Source of the DNA: Austropuccinia psidii
Lineage: Eukaryota > Basidiomycota > Pucciniomycetes > Pucciniales > Sphaerophragmiaceae
NCBI GenBank assembly: GCA_023105745.1
Contig: JALGQZ010000001.1
Coordinates: 69,291,991 to 69,355,990 of the forward strand
Length of the DNA stretch: 64,000 nucleotides
Reading direction: 5' to 3'
Both the position numbers and the translations under genes were made by a program. Below, one piece after another: positions 21,453 to 31,289 of the stretch. Numbering within the stretch: position 1 is the stretch's first letter; each line of letters begins with the position of its first letter. Below the pieces are notes generated by a model. That model did not search any database and was not told the DNA's origin. It worked only from the letters and a program-made list of their open reading frames with translations.

Positions 21453-23259
21453 TGTGGGAACTCCTTTTTGTGTGGGATGAAATAAGGCAGTACCTTGAGG
21501 GGGAAATCATTGGTAAGTCTGTTTTGAATTTCAGAATTGTCCAATAACCATGGGTGCTAAGGTGTATTAGCTGCCCCTCTAAATAATACTGAATAGTCAG
21601 CCTACAGAAAATCACAAAATAAAATAAGATTTGTGGCTTTAACAGATAGAGAAGACTTATGAGCAGTCTCTAAATCAGAACTATCAATAACACTACAGTA
21701 AAACTCTGATTTAAAACTAAAATTTCTGATAAAGTTAAATTTAAGATTTTTTTTATTATTATTTTTATAAAATTAATGATAATATATTTTTTTTGGTTTT
21801 CTATTATTTAATAAAATTAATAGGATTTTTTTTTTGGGTTTTATCTTGATTAGAATGATTTTATATATATTAATACTAATAATAAGACTACTGGATATTC
21901 TTTTTTTTATATTTTTAATGTTAAGTTGATATCACTACTTCTTTACTTTTAATAATACTAAGCTTTTGAGAAAATCTACTGAGCTTTTTCACTATGGCTA
22001 TACTACTATTCTTTGAAAATACTAAGCTACTGAGCAAAGCTACTGAGCTTTTATGCCGTTGATACTACTATTCTTCAACAATACTAAGCTACTGAGCAAG
22101 GCTACTGAGCTTTTACTATGTTAATATTACTTATTCCTCAACAATACTAAGCTACTGAGCAAGGCTACTGAGCTTTTACTACTAAAACACTACTACTAAT
22201 CTAGATATCCTGCTAGTTTAGGGATGGCTGTGATCCTGGATAGTGGGAACTTGTTCCATGATGCTGGGAAAAATGAGGGAGAGAGTACCTCTATTTATAG
22301 ATTTTGGGCCTCCATAGAACTTCTCAAAACAGGGTACTTAGAAAAATCATAGCTGAGAGGTTTTAGCTTGTGAGATGTGTAGTTTTTATGTAGCAATGTG
22401 TTTGCTGAGAGAATTATGCTGGTGGTGCTTTTTCTTATCAAAATAATTTGATGTATTTGAGATAATTTGGCTGGCGAGATTTTATTTTTGCCAAGAAAGT
22501 GGAGAAAATACAGCTCTTGAAAATTGAAATTTCTTCTAGTCATATGATATATATGAGAAAATTATGCTGGTGTTTCTGTTTCTTATCAAAATCATGTGAT
22601 GTCTTTGAGATAATCTTGCTGGTGACATTTTCATTTTTGGTGACTTTGTTACCTATTTTCTGAGATAATTATGCTGGTGGTGCTTTTTATTATCAAAATC
22701 ATGTGATGTATTTGAGATAATTTGGCTGGTGAGATTTTCTTTTTGCCAAGAAAGTGGAGAAAATACAGCTCTTGACAATTGAAATTTCTTCAAGTCATAT
22801 GATATATATGAGAAAATTATGCTGGTGTTTTATTTTAGTATTGTATCATTTCCTATGGAGATTGCATCATTTCTATGAATTTTGATGCATGTCATTATTA
22901 CTAAGCAAACATTTGTTCTTCGAAAATATATTGTAATTTTATGCATAGCCTTGAGGTATGTCTTATTTCAATTGAATCAAGGTGGGGAAAATACAGCTCT
23001 GATGCTGTGATCCGTCTTCATATACCTTTATTTAGATTTACTGCTTTTAATTGCATAATTTGTTATTGATGATGCAATGAGGTGGATAAATACTTTGATA
23101 CTATACTGTTTGGATAAGATCTTGAGGCTGTGTATTGTATATTTCTGTTTGAAACCTGTTGTTGTAATGTGTAAATATGTTTTGCGTAATTTGTTTCATT
23201 ACCTTTTTTTTTTTTTTTTGGTAAGCTTGAAACTGATACTAATGGTATGGAATACCACA
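21453..23259 (-). repeat. 3' LTR of Gypsy-B
   Basis: 1807 bp. On the plus strand it runs TGTGGGAACT ... AATACCACA, so the ends are TGTGG/CCACA inverted repeats. It aligns along its length with 38950-40731. A 16-base T run (about 23203-23219) is expanded relative to the other LTR. Internal repeats are listed separately. Confidence 0.9.
21950..22190 (-). repeat. Tandem repeats of about 62 bp within the Gypsy-B LTR
   Basis: Four imperfect copies share ACTAAGCTACTGAGCAAGGC followed by TACTGAGCTTTT. The counterpart in the other LTR is at about 39427-39655. A longer duplication (ATTATGCTGGTG... units) follows at 22395-22830 and 39885-40300. Confidence 0.75.
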
Positions 23260-23270
23260 TCCCCCTCTCC
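23260..23270 (-). promoter_or_regulatory. Polypurine tract of Gypsy-B
   Basis: The minus strand reads GGAGAGGGGGA directly before the LTR start TGTGG, the expected plus-strand DNA primer site. Confidence 0.75.
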
Positions 23271-23346
23271 ATTTAATTCTGTCCCCAGCATTCCAGTATC
23301 AATCATATTCATTTTGTTAAATTTCTTCTCCCTCCAATATTGACTC

Positions 23347-24390
23347 TTAATATTCTATTTTTTTACTGCTTTCATTTTCTGACTCTGAACTTGATTGAAC
23401 TTTCTTTCCTCTGGGATAAAACCTTTTGATGTGACTTGCTGCAAATTTTCTTGTACGTTTCGTGCCATCCAATTCTTCAAGCTCATAAGGTCCATTATTA
23501 ATTTTATTTATGACTCTATAAGGTCCATTCCAACGGTTCTTGAAGAGTAAACCCCACTGTGACTCAAGTGGTTTATTATAAACTAACACCAAGTCCCCTG
23601 GTTCAAGTGGATTTCTCAGTCTATGTGCCATCTTTTTGTCCAAATATTGAACTGATTTGTGTTTTGAATCTCTCAATTTCTCTGCTGCTGCTAATCTTGT
23701 TTCCTCTTTTTCTGCAATCTGTATATTTCTTGCTTCCAATAGTTCTTCTCTTGTTGATATTTTATTCCATTCAATGGCTAGATATGTATTTGTTTCCATA
23801 TCAATTGGCAAAACAGCTTGCTGACCAAATTGAAGCTCAAATGGTGAGTATCCTGTTGTTTGTTTTGTTGATATTCTATCTGCAAAAGTCACAATTGGTA
23901 AGTATTTTTTCCATTTGGATCCATTTTTGCCACACATTTTTACAAGGTCATCTTTCAATTACTTATGTCCTCTTTCAACCATTCCTTGTGATTCTGGGTA
24001 GTAAGGTGTAGCTATTCTCATTATTGATCCTGCTCTTTTTACTGCTTCTTGTAGTTTGTTTCCAAGTTCCACTCCTCCATCAACTGTCACTTATTTTGGA
24101 GCTCCATACCTACAAATACATCCTGACATAATCCATTCTGAGACTGATTTTGCAGTTAGCCTTGTTAATGCCACAGTTTCTGGCCATCCTGAAAAGTCAT
24201 CTCTTGCTACAACTAAATATTCCCATCTTCCTGCCTTAATGTGAGCCGCATCCATGCTGACTCTTTCAAATAAAGTAGATGTTATAGATATCTTTGCTTC
24301 TTCTTTTTCTTGAAAATGACTCCTTGTTTGACATTATTGACATGATTTGACCCATTTCTTGACTATCTTTTTCATTCCTTCCCACCAATA
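23347..24390 (-). pseudogene. pol: Gypsy-B integrase
   Basis: The minus strand begins YWWEGMKKIVKKWVKSC, the end of the HHCC zinc-binding domain. The catalytic core is next: FERVSMDAAHIKAGRWEYLV (first Asp), VTVDGGVELGN (second Asp) and YYPESQGMVERGH (catalytic Glu), then LPIVTFADRISTKQTTGYSP and LQFGQQAVLP. The clean C-terminal part (23347-23958) has LEPGDLVLVYN, then NRWNGPYRVI and NNGPYELEELDGT, a GPY/F-like C-terminal domain, and ends in a Ser/Glu/Lys tail with no chromodomain. Stops are single TAA codons within an otherwise open frame, at places where Gln (CAA) would fit. The DDE residues are intact. Confidence 0.85.
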
Positions 24391-24450
24391 TCTTTTTTTG
24401 ATTCTCCTTTATGTTTCATTTTCCCCTCTATTCCCCAGCTCTTCATGCAT

Positions 24451-24813
24451 TTTTTAGTATCTGTTTCTGAGCCTTTTCATTGTATACAACTATTTGTGGA
24501 TGTGCTTGATTTCTTCTTTTCAGCTGCCCTCCTTCTAAATAGAAATTAACTGATCATCTCTTAATTTTCTTGAAGTATTCTTCCCCATAGCTTTGTGGCT
24601 TTTCAAACTATTCAAATATTCCTGCATATGTTTTCCAAATCCTTCCTGTTTTATTGGAATTTCAATATTGTTTGTTTTATTCCTTGATAATTTTCCCACT
24701 TTGCTTGTATTTACTTCTTTTAGGCCAAATCCTGGATGTAGTTTAATCCAATCTTCCTCTTCATCAAAATAATCCCTTTCACTTTCTTCTTCATCTTCTC
24801 CTTTTGGTCTTCT
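24451..24813 (-). pseudogene. pol: Gypsy-B RNase H to integrase linker
   Basis: In frame after the TGA that ends the RNase H segment, the minus strand reads RRPKGEDEEESERDYFDEEE, DWIKLHPGFGLKE and EYLNSLKSHKAMGKNTSRKL before the frame degrades near 24560. The acidic run after a GLSRRP-like motif is the usual tether between RNase H and integrase in this gypsy group (recall). It is included because it shows that pol was one frame from 26469 to 23347 apart from stops and a short degraded part. Confidence 0.55.
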
Positions 24814-25980
24814 TCATAACCCATCTGGAATAGTAAATGTTTTTCCTGGTTTGTGTACAAGATCAAATGAAAAAAGTTGAATGTATGACACCCATCTTGT
24901 CATGGGTGCATTTGGTAAGCAAGGTGTGTTGATCATTTCTATTAAAGCTTTAGCATCTACTTGAAGTTCAAAGTGTTGCCCCCATAATATTGTTTGAAGT
25001 TTTTTGAGTATTCTTGCTACACCGCAAAGCTCTAATTTTGGCTGAGAGTATTTAGATTTTAGTCTGGAAAATGTTACTGATTCATATAGTACTGGACTAT
25101 CCTTTCTGTTTTCATCCTCTTGCATAAGAACTGCACCTGCTGCAATATAACTTGAATTTATTGCTAATTTTATTTTTCCTGAATCTTTATCATAATTTAA
25201 TGTCTTCAAAGTAATCTCTTCTCCTACTATTTTCCTGAGTTTTATAAGTGCTTCTTCACATTTTTCATCCCATTTCCACAATACATCCTCCCTTGTCAAT
25301 CTTCTCAATGGTTCTGAAACTTGTGAAAAGTCCTTGATAAACATTCTGACATATGCACATAGTCCTAAGAATCCTCTAACTTCCTTCTTTGTTGTTGGTC
25401 TAGGCCAGTTTTGTACCTGGTTTATCTTCTGTTTTGAAATCTTTCTTCCTCCCAAAGACACAACATGCCCCACAATATCAAGTGCTGGAAGACAACATGC
25501 AAATTTTGATCCTGAAATTGTGAGTCCTGCCTCTTCTATCCTAAATAATATTCTTTCTAATGTAACTGCATATTCCAAGAGAAATCTTCTTATGAGTTGA
25601 TTCTCCTTCAATGTTTCATGCTGATATGTTGATCGGGGTCCTTTAATTCCTCCATCATCTATAAATATTCCAAGGTGCTCTGGTATTTCCTCCTGAAGTA
25701 TCCAAGTCATTTGTGCTTGATAAACTTCCACAGAGTTTGTTGCTACTTGAGGTAGTCTTGTAAGCTGAAGTCTTCCAAGTGGTGTTTCAAATGTTGTAAG
25801 GGGCCATTTAGCAATATCCAATTCTCTTTCATCACATCCTCCCAATCCATAACATGCTCTTCCTGAAAATGATCCTACAAACTCATCAACATTTGGTGGC
25901 AATCCTGCATCTTTTATTGTTACCTTATTGAGGTCGTGAAGATCATGAACTATTCTAAGTTTCCCATTGGGCTTTGCCAC
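24814..25980 (-). pseudogene. pol: Gypsy-B reverse transcriptase and RNase H (FIDD-type)
   Basis: This segment copies element RNA into DNA. It opens with AKPNGKLRIVHDLHDLNKVT, then TFETPLGRLQLTRLPQVATN, and the catalytic box LGIFIDDGGIKGPRS, with Phe-Ile-Asp-Asp in place of YxDD. SKFACCLPALDIVGHVVS and RPTTKKEVRGFLGLCAYVRM follow. RNase H follows as KLAINSSYIAAGAVLMQ, in which the first catalytic Asp appears as Asn (one G-to-A change), then YSQPKLELCGVARIL (Glu) and LQVDAKALIE (Asp). It ends at a TGA after FTIPDGL. I recall FIDD-type gypsy elements from other basidiomycetes, so the FIDD box is probably a family trait and not damage; that is recall, not a search. Confidence 0.85.
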
Positions 25981-26052
25981 ACAAAATACTGGGCTTTTAT
26001 AGCTTCATGTTGATTGTTCATAGAGTCCTGTACGTATTCTTTCTCTGACTAG

Positions 26053-26469
26053 TTAAATAAATTGAGGTAAAATTGATTTTGGTATTGGTGTTGGTTTCTT
26101 TTGCCATGGTTCATGTGGTATAACTGGTATTTTATAAGGTTTTCCATAAGGATGTTTTAGTACGCCTCTTTCTTCTTCACAAAATGCTATAGCTTTTTGC
26201 CTTAGTAATATAACATTCTTTAATAAATTAATCTCTTCTTCTGATAACCATTCAGACGGTCCAAAGTTTATCATTGAAATTCTTTCTTCTGTAGCTTTTG
26301 ATGTTTCAAAAAATGGAGGTGGGTTAGGTAATAGGGGTGTTTCATATGGATCTCTTGATAATTCAGGTCTTTCCAAAGGTGGATTCAGATCTTGAGGCAT
26401 AGCTTCATTGACTGGTCTAACCTTTTTGAGTACTGACTTATATTTTTCAGCATTGGCTTGAGCTTCCAT
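26053..26469 (-). CDS. pol: Gypsy-B Pol N-terminal region with its own ATG
   Basis: The ATG at 26467-26469 (MEAQANAEKYKSVLKKVRP) opens a frame shared with the downstream RT and integrase, so pol looks like a separate ORF and not a continuation of Gag-protease 8 kb away. Features are a Pro-rich segment (ETPLLPNPPPFFE) and SEWLSEEEINLLKNVILLRQ, the usual pre-RT motif in which the polymerase N terminus begins, then CEEERGVLKHPYGKPYKIPV. The frame meets TAA at 26053-26055 and TGA near 26005, then continues in frame to the RT. A 50-bp tandem array lies just upstream of the ATG. Confidence 0.7.
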   Translation of the reverse strand: MEAQANAEKYKSVLKKVRPVNEAMPQDLNPPLERPELSRDPYETPLLPNPPPFFETSKATEERISMINFGPSEWLSEEEINLLKNVILLRQKAIAFCEEERGVLKHPYGKPYKIPVIPHEPWQKKPTPIPKSILPQFI

Positions 26470-26599
26470 GATTATTAGTCTGGTTTCAAGTATAAATTGA
26501 TGATATTTTTTTATTTTTTAAAATATTTTTTTAGTTGAAATAAAAAACAGTCTTTTCAGTTTTTGCTTTTCTTTTTGTTCATAATTTCATTTGAGTTGT

Positions 26600-26675
26600 A
26601 GTTTTAAGTCATGCAAGGACTTTACCTCTAGGTGGATAAAACCCAGTATATTAGGTATGCCAAATCCTGCAGTTT
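26600..26675. repeat. Outlying, diverged unit of the 50-bp array
   Basis: AGTTTTAAGTCATGCAAGGA resembles the start of the array units at 29054-29340, and the next 50 bases are unlike them. The solo LTR at 26676-29053 separates this unit from the rest, so before that insertion the array continued toward the pol ATG. Confidence 0.55.
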
Positions 26676-26793
26676 TGTAAGGTTTGACTATGAAACAATA
26701 AGTAAAGAATTACTAATTTATTACTTATTGTACTATGAATGTCCTTATAATTGAAATAAATAAGATTAAAATAATAATAATAATAAAGAAATA

Positions 26794-27341
26794 GGGTGTT
26801 GGTAAACACACGTAAGCTTTTAGTAAAAACACGTAAGCCCTTACGTGTTTTTACTAAAAATATTAAGGCCAAAAATGACAATAACAATGCCATTTATGGA
26901 ATTTTTAAGGCTATAAATGCCATTAAAAATGCCATTTATGGAATTGGTAAGGCTATAAATGACATTAACAATGCCATGAATGGCATTTTTAAGGCCATTA
27001 ATGCCATTTATGGCATTGTTAATGTCATTTATAGCCTTAAAGTTTCCATAAATGGCATTGTTAATGTCATTTGTGGCCTTAACAATGCCATAAATGGCAT
27101 TCATGGCCTTCAAAATACCATAAATGGAATTAACAATTGCATTTATGGAATCAATAATGCCCTTTATTGCATTTATAATGCCATTAATGGCCTTAAAAAT
27201 GCCATAAATAGCCATATTCCATTCAAAAACCACCCCTTATGTCTTTTTAACATATAATTACGTGTTTTTACCATAAATTGGTAAAAACACGTAAGGGCTT
27301 ACGTGTTTTTACTAAAAGCTTACATGTTTTTACCAACACCC
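26794..27341. mobile_element. Foldback/MITE-like element, copy 1 (548 bp)
   Basis: Ends GGGTGTTGGTAAA...TTTACCAACACCC form terminal inverted repeats. The first 28 bases match the last 28 inverted at 26 positions, and similarity continues for about 60 bases. An 8-bp target duplication AAGAAATA lies at 26786-26793 and 27342-27349. A 42-base palindrome occupies 26818-26859, and its counterpart lies at 27281-27312. The centre is an array of AATGCCAT/ATGGCATT words. There is no transposase, so it is non-autonomous. An 8-bp duplication suggests hAT-type mobilisation (inference). It is nested in the solo LTR. Confidence 0.88.
26880..27215. repeat. GCCATTTATGGC-type palindromic array in foldback copy 1
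   Basis: Dozens of short words such as AATGCCATTTATGG, AAATGGCATT and TAAGGCCAT alternate, each near-palindromic. Reading frames with Asn-Ala-Ile-Asn-Gly-Ile repeats are open on both strands only because the words lack stops. I do not treat them as genes. Confidence 0.8.
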
Positions 27342-29053
27342 AAGAAATATTATTATTATGGCCTAAAAATATTATATTATTAAATAAATGTAATAATATA
27401 ATTAATATTATATGAAATTATAATATTGTAAATAATATATTAATATAAAATAATTAATATATTATAAAGCTCTTTATTATTGTTACCAACAAATAATAAA
27501 GGCGTAAAAAACTGTTTTTTATAAATAAAAAACAATTAATAACAATAATATTACCAATATTAAAGTTATATATTAATATAAATACTATTTATATTAATTA
27601 AGAATTATTAAGAGTAATAATAAGAGAGAAATTATTATAATAAGATTAAATAACCTACTTTTAACACTTAAAATAATAATTTTGAGATATTTTACGCCAA
27701 AAGAATATAATACAACTTTTTCAAATTGTATTTACAATAAAAATAAAGAAAATTTAGTAAATTTCTTGATTTTACGTGGAAATGAGTTTATAGAGAGATT
27801 TATGACAAAAACAATTAAATAATTGATTTAATCACACAAAAATAGTGATTGATCAATATTTTAACGTTTGGACATGATTACATCATTATCAAACCATATT
27901 ACATCATTATTACACCATTATTTAGAGTTATCACTATAACTCTAAAGTTGATGACATCAGAGGCTTGGCAGAACCCCAAATTTCGTGGATTTTATTAGTT
28001 TTAATCATAAACTAATAGTATTCACCAATTTTATCACTCTTAAGACTGTTAAACTTAATTTAAGGTTACAGTGTGTGATCATAACAGCTCAAATTAAGCT
28101 CAAACTTTGATCCTCAATAACTTTTAAGATTTACACGCTACAGCAATTCAGAGAGTGAATTCTGATAGCCTGGAATAACCTTATTATGCTGCTAAGAGCT
28201 CTTCATTACATCATCAAAACTCTAATTTTGATGATTTTTCTTGTAACTCATCTTTTTTGTCGAAATTCAATATTTTAAACTTCAAACCTTGATTTCAGGG
28301 GGTTATACCCTGAATTTAATAATAAGAATTACATCATTCTTCACGAATGAACTAGTAGAATCCAACTGTATACTTTTTTTTAAGTTTGGAGCACTTTCAC
28401 AACAAAGTGGTCAACAGCTCTGTTGATTTTTATCAATATTTCATCATAGGTTTTAACCTTGTTTATAATTTGTAAAGTAAAGTTCATATCTGTGTTCTTA
28501 CAGTAATTTCGTGGTAACTTTATTTTTGGTTCATCATTCTATCATGTATAGTTTAGAAGATATTAGCTATGATCCTTGAATATATGCGTTGACCAAAAAA
28601 GTGCATATATTCAGGTTAATTCCTTAAGTATTAACATTGGAATTTAGCTTATTAATTGTTTTATGTGTGGATTTTCATGGGGAATACACTGGTACAATTT
28701 ATTTCACATGTTGTTTCATTAGTTCTTTAGATAAATAAGGTTTTATGGTTTTTATAAGGTATTATACCTTATAATTCCTTAAATATTGACTTTACAGATA
28801 TGCCATAAAAATGGTATATGTGTATTTTTCCATGGGGAATCCAATGGTAGAATTTCTTTTACATGTTGATTTATTGGTTTTTAAGTTAAACCAATTTTTG
28901 TACCAATTTATGGTATTTTTTGTATATTTAAGTAATTATTCTTAATGTATAATTATTCTAAGTAATTTGAATATAATTATATTAAAGGTATAATTGTTAT
29001 GAGTCTTTTTTTGTGACCTTATTGGGTATGTGGTCATATCTCAAAGGCTCACA

Positions 29054-29340
29054 AGTTTAATGTCATACAAGGACTAAATTTAGCCTTCAGGTTGCTACCC
29101 TGTAGTTTAAAGTCATACAAGGACTAATTTTAGCCTTCAGGTTGCTACCCTGTAGTTTAAAGTCATACAAGGACTAATTTTAGCCTTCAGGTTGCTACCC
29201 TGTAGTTTAAAGTCATACAAGGACCAAATTTAGCCTTCAGGTTGCTACCCTGTAGTTTAAAGTCATACAAGGACCAAATTTTAGCCTTCAGGTTGCTACA
29301 CTGTAGTTTAAAGTCACACAAGGACTAATTTTAGCCTTCT
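29054..29340. repeat. 50-bp tandem array between ORF Z and pol
   Basis: Units start with AGTTT at 29054, 29104, 29154, 29204, 29254 and 29305 (last partial). Each contains AGTCATACAAGGACTAA, TTAGCCTTCAGG and TTGCTACCCTGT. The first five bases of the first unit are also the target duplication of the neighbouring solo LTR. Confidence 0.93.
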
Positions 29341-29399
29341 TTATTGTATCTGTTCTTTTATCCTTTATTTTAATCAATACTTCTTATTTTATTTATTTC

Positions 29400-30445
29400 C
29401 ATTATTATTATTGTTAATTTTTTTTTTTTTTTTTTTTTTTATGTTGGAATTTTTTTTTTTTTTTATATGTCGGAAAAGAAATTTATTTTTTATTTTTTTT
29501 ATTTTTTTTTTGTTGGAAGAAATTTTTTTTGTCGAAAGAAAATTTTTTATTATTTTTATGTTGGAATTTTTTTTTTATGGAGTGATTAAATTAATGAGGT
29601 CTCAATTTGAGGAGTGATGTTATATTTTCAAATGGTGTAGTGTTAGTGATTCCAGGTTGCTTTCAACTTTCATCAAATTTGAAATGGGTTCAATTCCCCC
29701 CTCTGGCAGTAATTCGGCTGCCAGACCTGTCAGTTTTGGGAATAGGGTAACCATGCTGGGTAGCATATTCTGAGCCTTGCGCAAGCTTGGTGATGCAACT
29801 TGGTCTCATTGTGTTCCTGAATTCTGACAAACCTAACTGGTGTTTCAAACCTTGTTGTGATTGAGGCTGCTCAACCTTGATTGTGATTTTGTGTTAAAGA
29901 CTTGTTATTCTCACTCATGCCTCATTTGGCCCCATGGAAGAACATTGGCTCTAGTCGGTTTAGATCAAGCAAATGCCATGTGGGTTCCAACAGGAAAGTC
30001 AAAGATGTGTGCCAAATTGTTCTTTTTTTTTTTGGTTTTGTGCCAGTTGTATGTGTTATTTAGTTTCTCCTGAATAATTCCACTGAGAACATTGTATTGA
30101 TTTTGCCTTCTTTTCTTTTTTTTAAGTAGGAATTTGACTTTTCTGATGAGGATATACATTTATCCTGAATTCTGTGTTGCTAATTGTGGCTTTATTATTT
30201 GTGTTGGTAATGCTAATTACTTATTATTATGCTTTTTTTTGTTTGGCTTTTAATATGGAAATTAGTGGCTTGAATTTGACGCCATCATTTTGCAGAGATT
30301 TTGTACTTACAGATCTTGAATGATTTACCTTTTCTTAATATTGGTGGTTGATTCTTGAAGCTGACTTTTAAGATATAAGACCTATGTTCGCTCCATGAGT
30401 TTCTATCATAAATCTTTTCCAAACTTCTGTTTCAATTTTAATTCC
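29400..30445. other. T-rich tract and spacer upstream of ORF Z
   Basis: 29411-29580 is almost pure T with a few GGAA/GAAGAAA words like those of the array at 31300-31985. 29600-30440 is mixed sequence with no recognised gene; it may be the leader or promoter of ORF Z. A tRNA B-box-like GGTTCAATTCC at 29689 is not backed by a cloverleaf. Confidence 0.4.
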
Positions 30446-30461
30446 TAAGTGTTGGTTACAA

Positions 30462-31261
30462 ATGGATCCTTCATCTTCATCATTTTTGATAATACTGCTG
30501 CTACCACGATTTATTATTGGATCGAAAAGAACTTTCCAGTAGCCCCATTTCCTGCTTCACCTCCTGCTCTTGCATCTACTACTCCTCTTGATACTCTTCC
30601 AGATTGGAGAAGTCCATATTTTCAATCCCCTGCTGCTTTGATTCCACAAGACAATGATGTATCTTCTGTAGAGATTATTGAACAAAATTCTTCTCCTGCT
30701 CTCAAATATTTAGATGATGATGATTCATTTGTTTGTCTTGAAAAACAGTCTTCTCCTTCACTAGTTTCTAGTATTGATGAGTCCGTTACTTTGAACAGTC
30801 TTGATAGCTTCTCTATGTCCACTTTACATATGTTTAATGGATCTGATTCTTGTTGAGAATATCTTGATCAAGATTCTCTTGAAAAATTTAATTTTAATGT
30901 AGACAATAGTTTAAATCCACCAGACTCTCCTTTTAACCTTTCTTTGGCTTTTACTTCTAGTCCTGATGTTAAATTAGCTTCTCCACCATTATTATTACCT
31001 TCATCACCTACATTTTCATTGAATCCTGAATTCAAATCATCATCCTCTCCTGGAAGGATTGTAAAGGAGGAACCCAGATCGGACAAAATTGATGAATCAG
31101 GCTTAACTGCTTTTATAAATCAACCTGAATTAGCTCCATCCACATCTAATAAGGATTGCTGCTACTCTCCATCCCCTCCTAAATCTCTAAAAAAACAAAA
31201 TAAAAAATTCTTCAAGAAAAAATATTCTCTACGCCCGCAAAGACCAATTTTCTATGAATAG
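30462..31261 (+). pseudogene. ORF Z: antisense Ser/Pro-rich ORF inside Gypsy-B, function unknown
   Basis: This ORF lies on the plus strand, opposite to every other Gypsy-B gene. An ATG at 30462 (MDPSSSSF) shifts by one base into a frame that stays open to 31261 except for one TGA at 30854-30856, about 265 codons in all. Content is Ser/Pro/Asp-rich: PVAPFPASPPALASTTPLD, SVEIIEQNSSPALKYLDDDD, KLASPPLLLPSSPTFSL. It ends with a strongly basic tail, KKQNKKFFKKKYSLRPQRP. No catalytic motif, membrane segment or zinc finger is visible. An acidic Ser/Pro-rich body with a basic tail would suit a nucleic-acid-binding or regulatory protein, but that is speculation. It could also be a captured host gene. 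Confidence 0.5.
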
Positions 31262-31289
31262 CTAAAAGTTAAATGTCAGTTTGGTTTTT

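Larger units (their letters stand above)
26676..29053 (-). mobile_element. Solo LTR of the Gypsy-A family, nested in Gypsy-B
   Basis: The LTR-sense strand (minus) runs from TGTGAGCCTTTGAGATATGA at 29053 to AACCTTACA at 26676, the same ends as the Gypsy-A LTRs at 48111 and 56753. Target duplication AGTTT lies at 26671-26675 and 29054-29058. Removing the nested foldback element and its duplication leaves about 1.82 kb, some 200 bp shorter than the other copies. The missing block is the one holding the TATA box (see findings). No internal region is present, so it arose by LTR-LTR recombination or belongs to a short-LTR subfamily. Confidence 0.9.

Noticed and set aside
23077..24011. Plus-strand hydrophobic ORFs opposite Gypsy-B integrase
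   Set aside because: Antisense shadows of AT-rich coding sequence; integrase motifs are on the minus strand.
26796..27257. ORFs with Asn-Ala-Ile-Asn-Gly-Ile repeats on both strands of the foldback elements
   Set aside because: Near-palindromic stop-free words create them on both strands; no start context or independent support.
29054..29340. Regular 50-base repeats that might suggest a CRISPR array
   Set aside because: The full 50 bases repeat without unique spacers, the DNA is eukaryotic, and no cas genes are present; it is a plain tandem array inside a retrotransposon.
29680..29735. tRNA-like B box GGTTCAATTCC
   Set aside because: No matching acceptor stem, A box or anticodon arm could be drawn around it.
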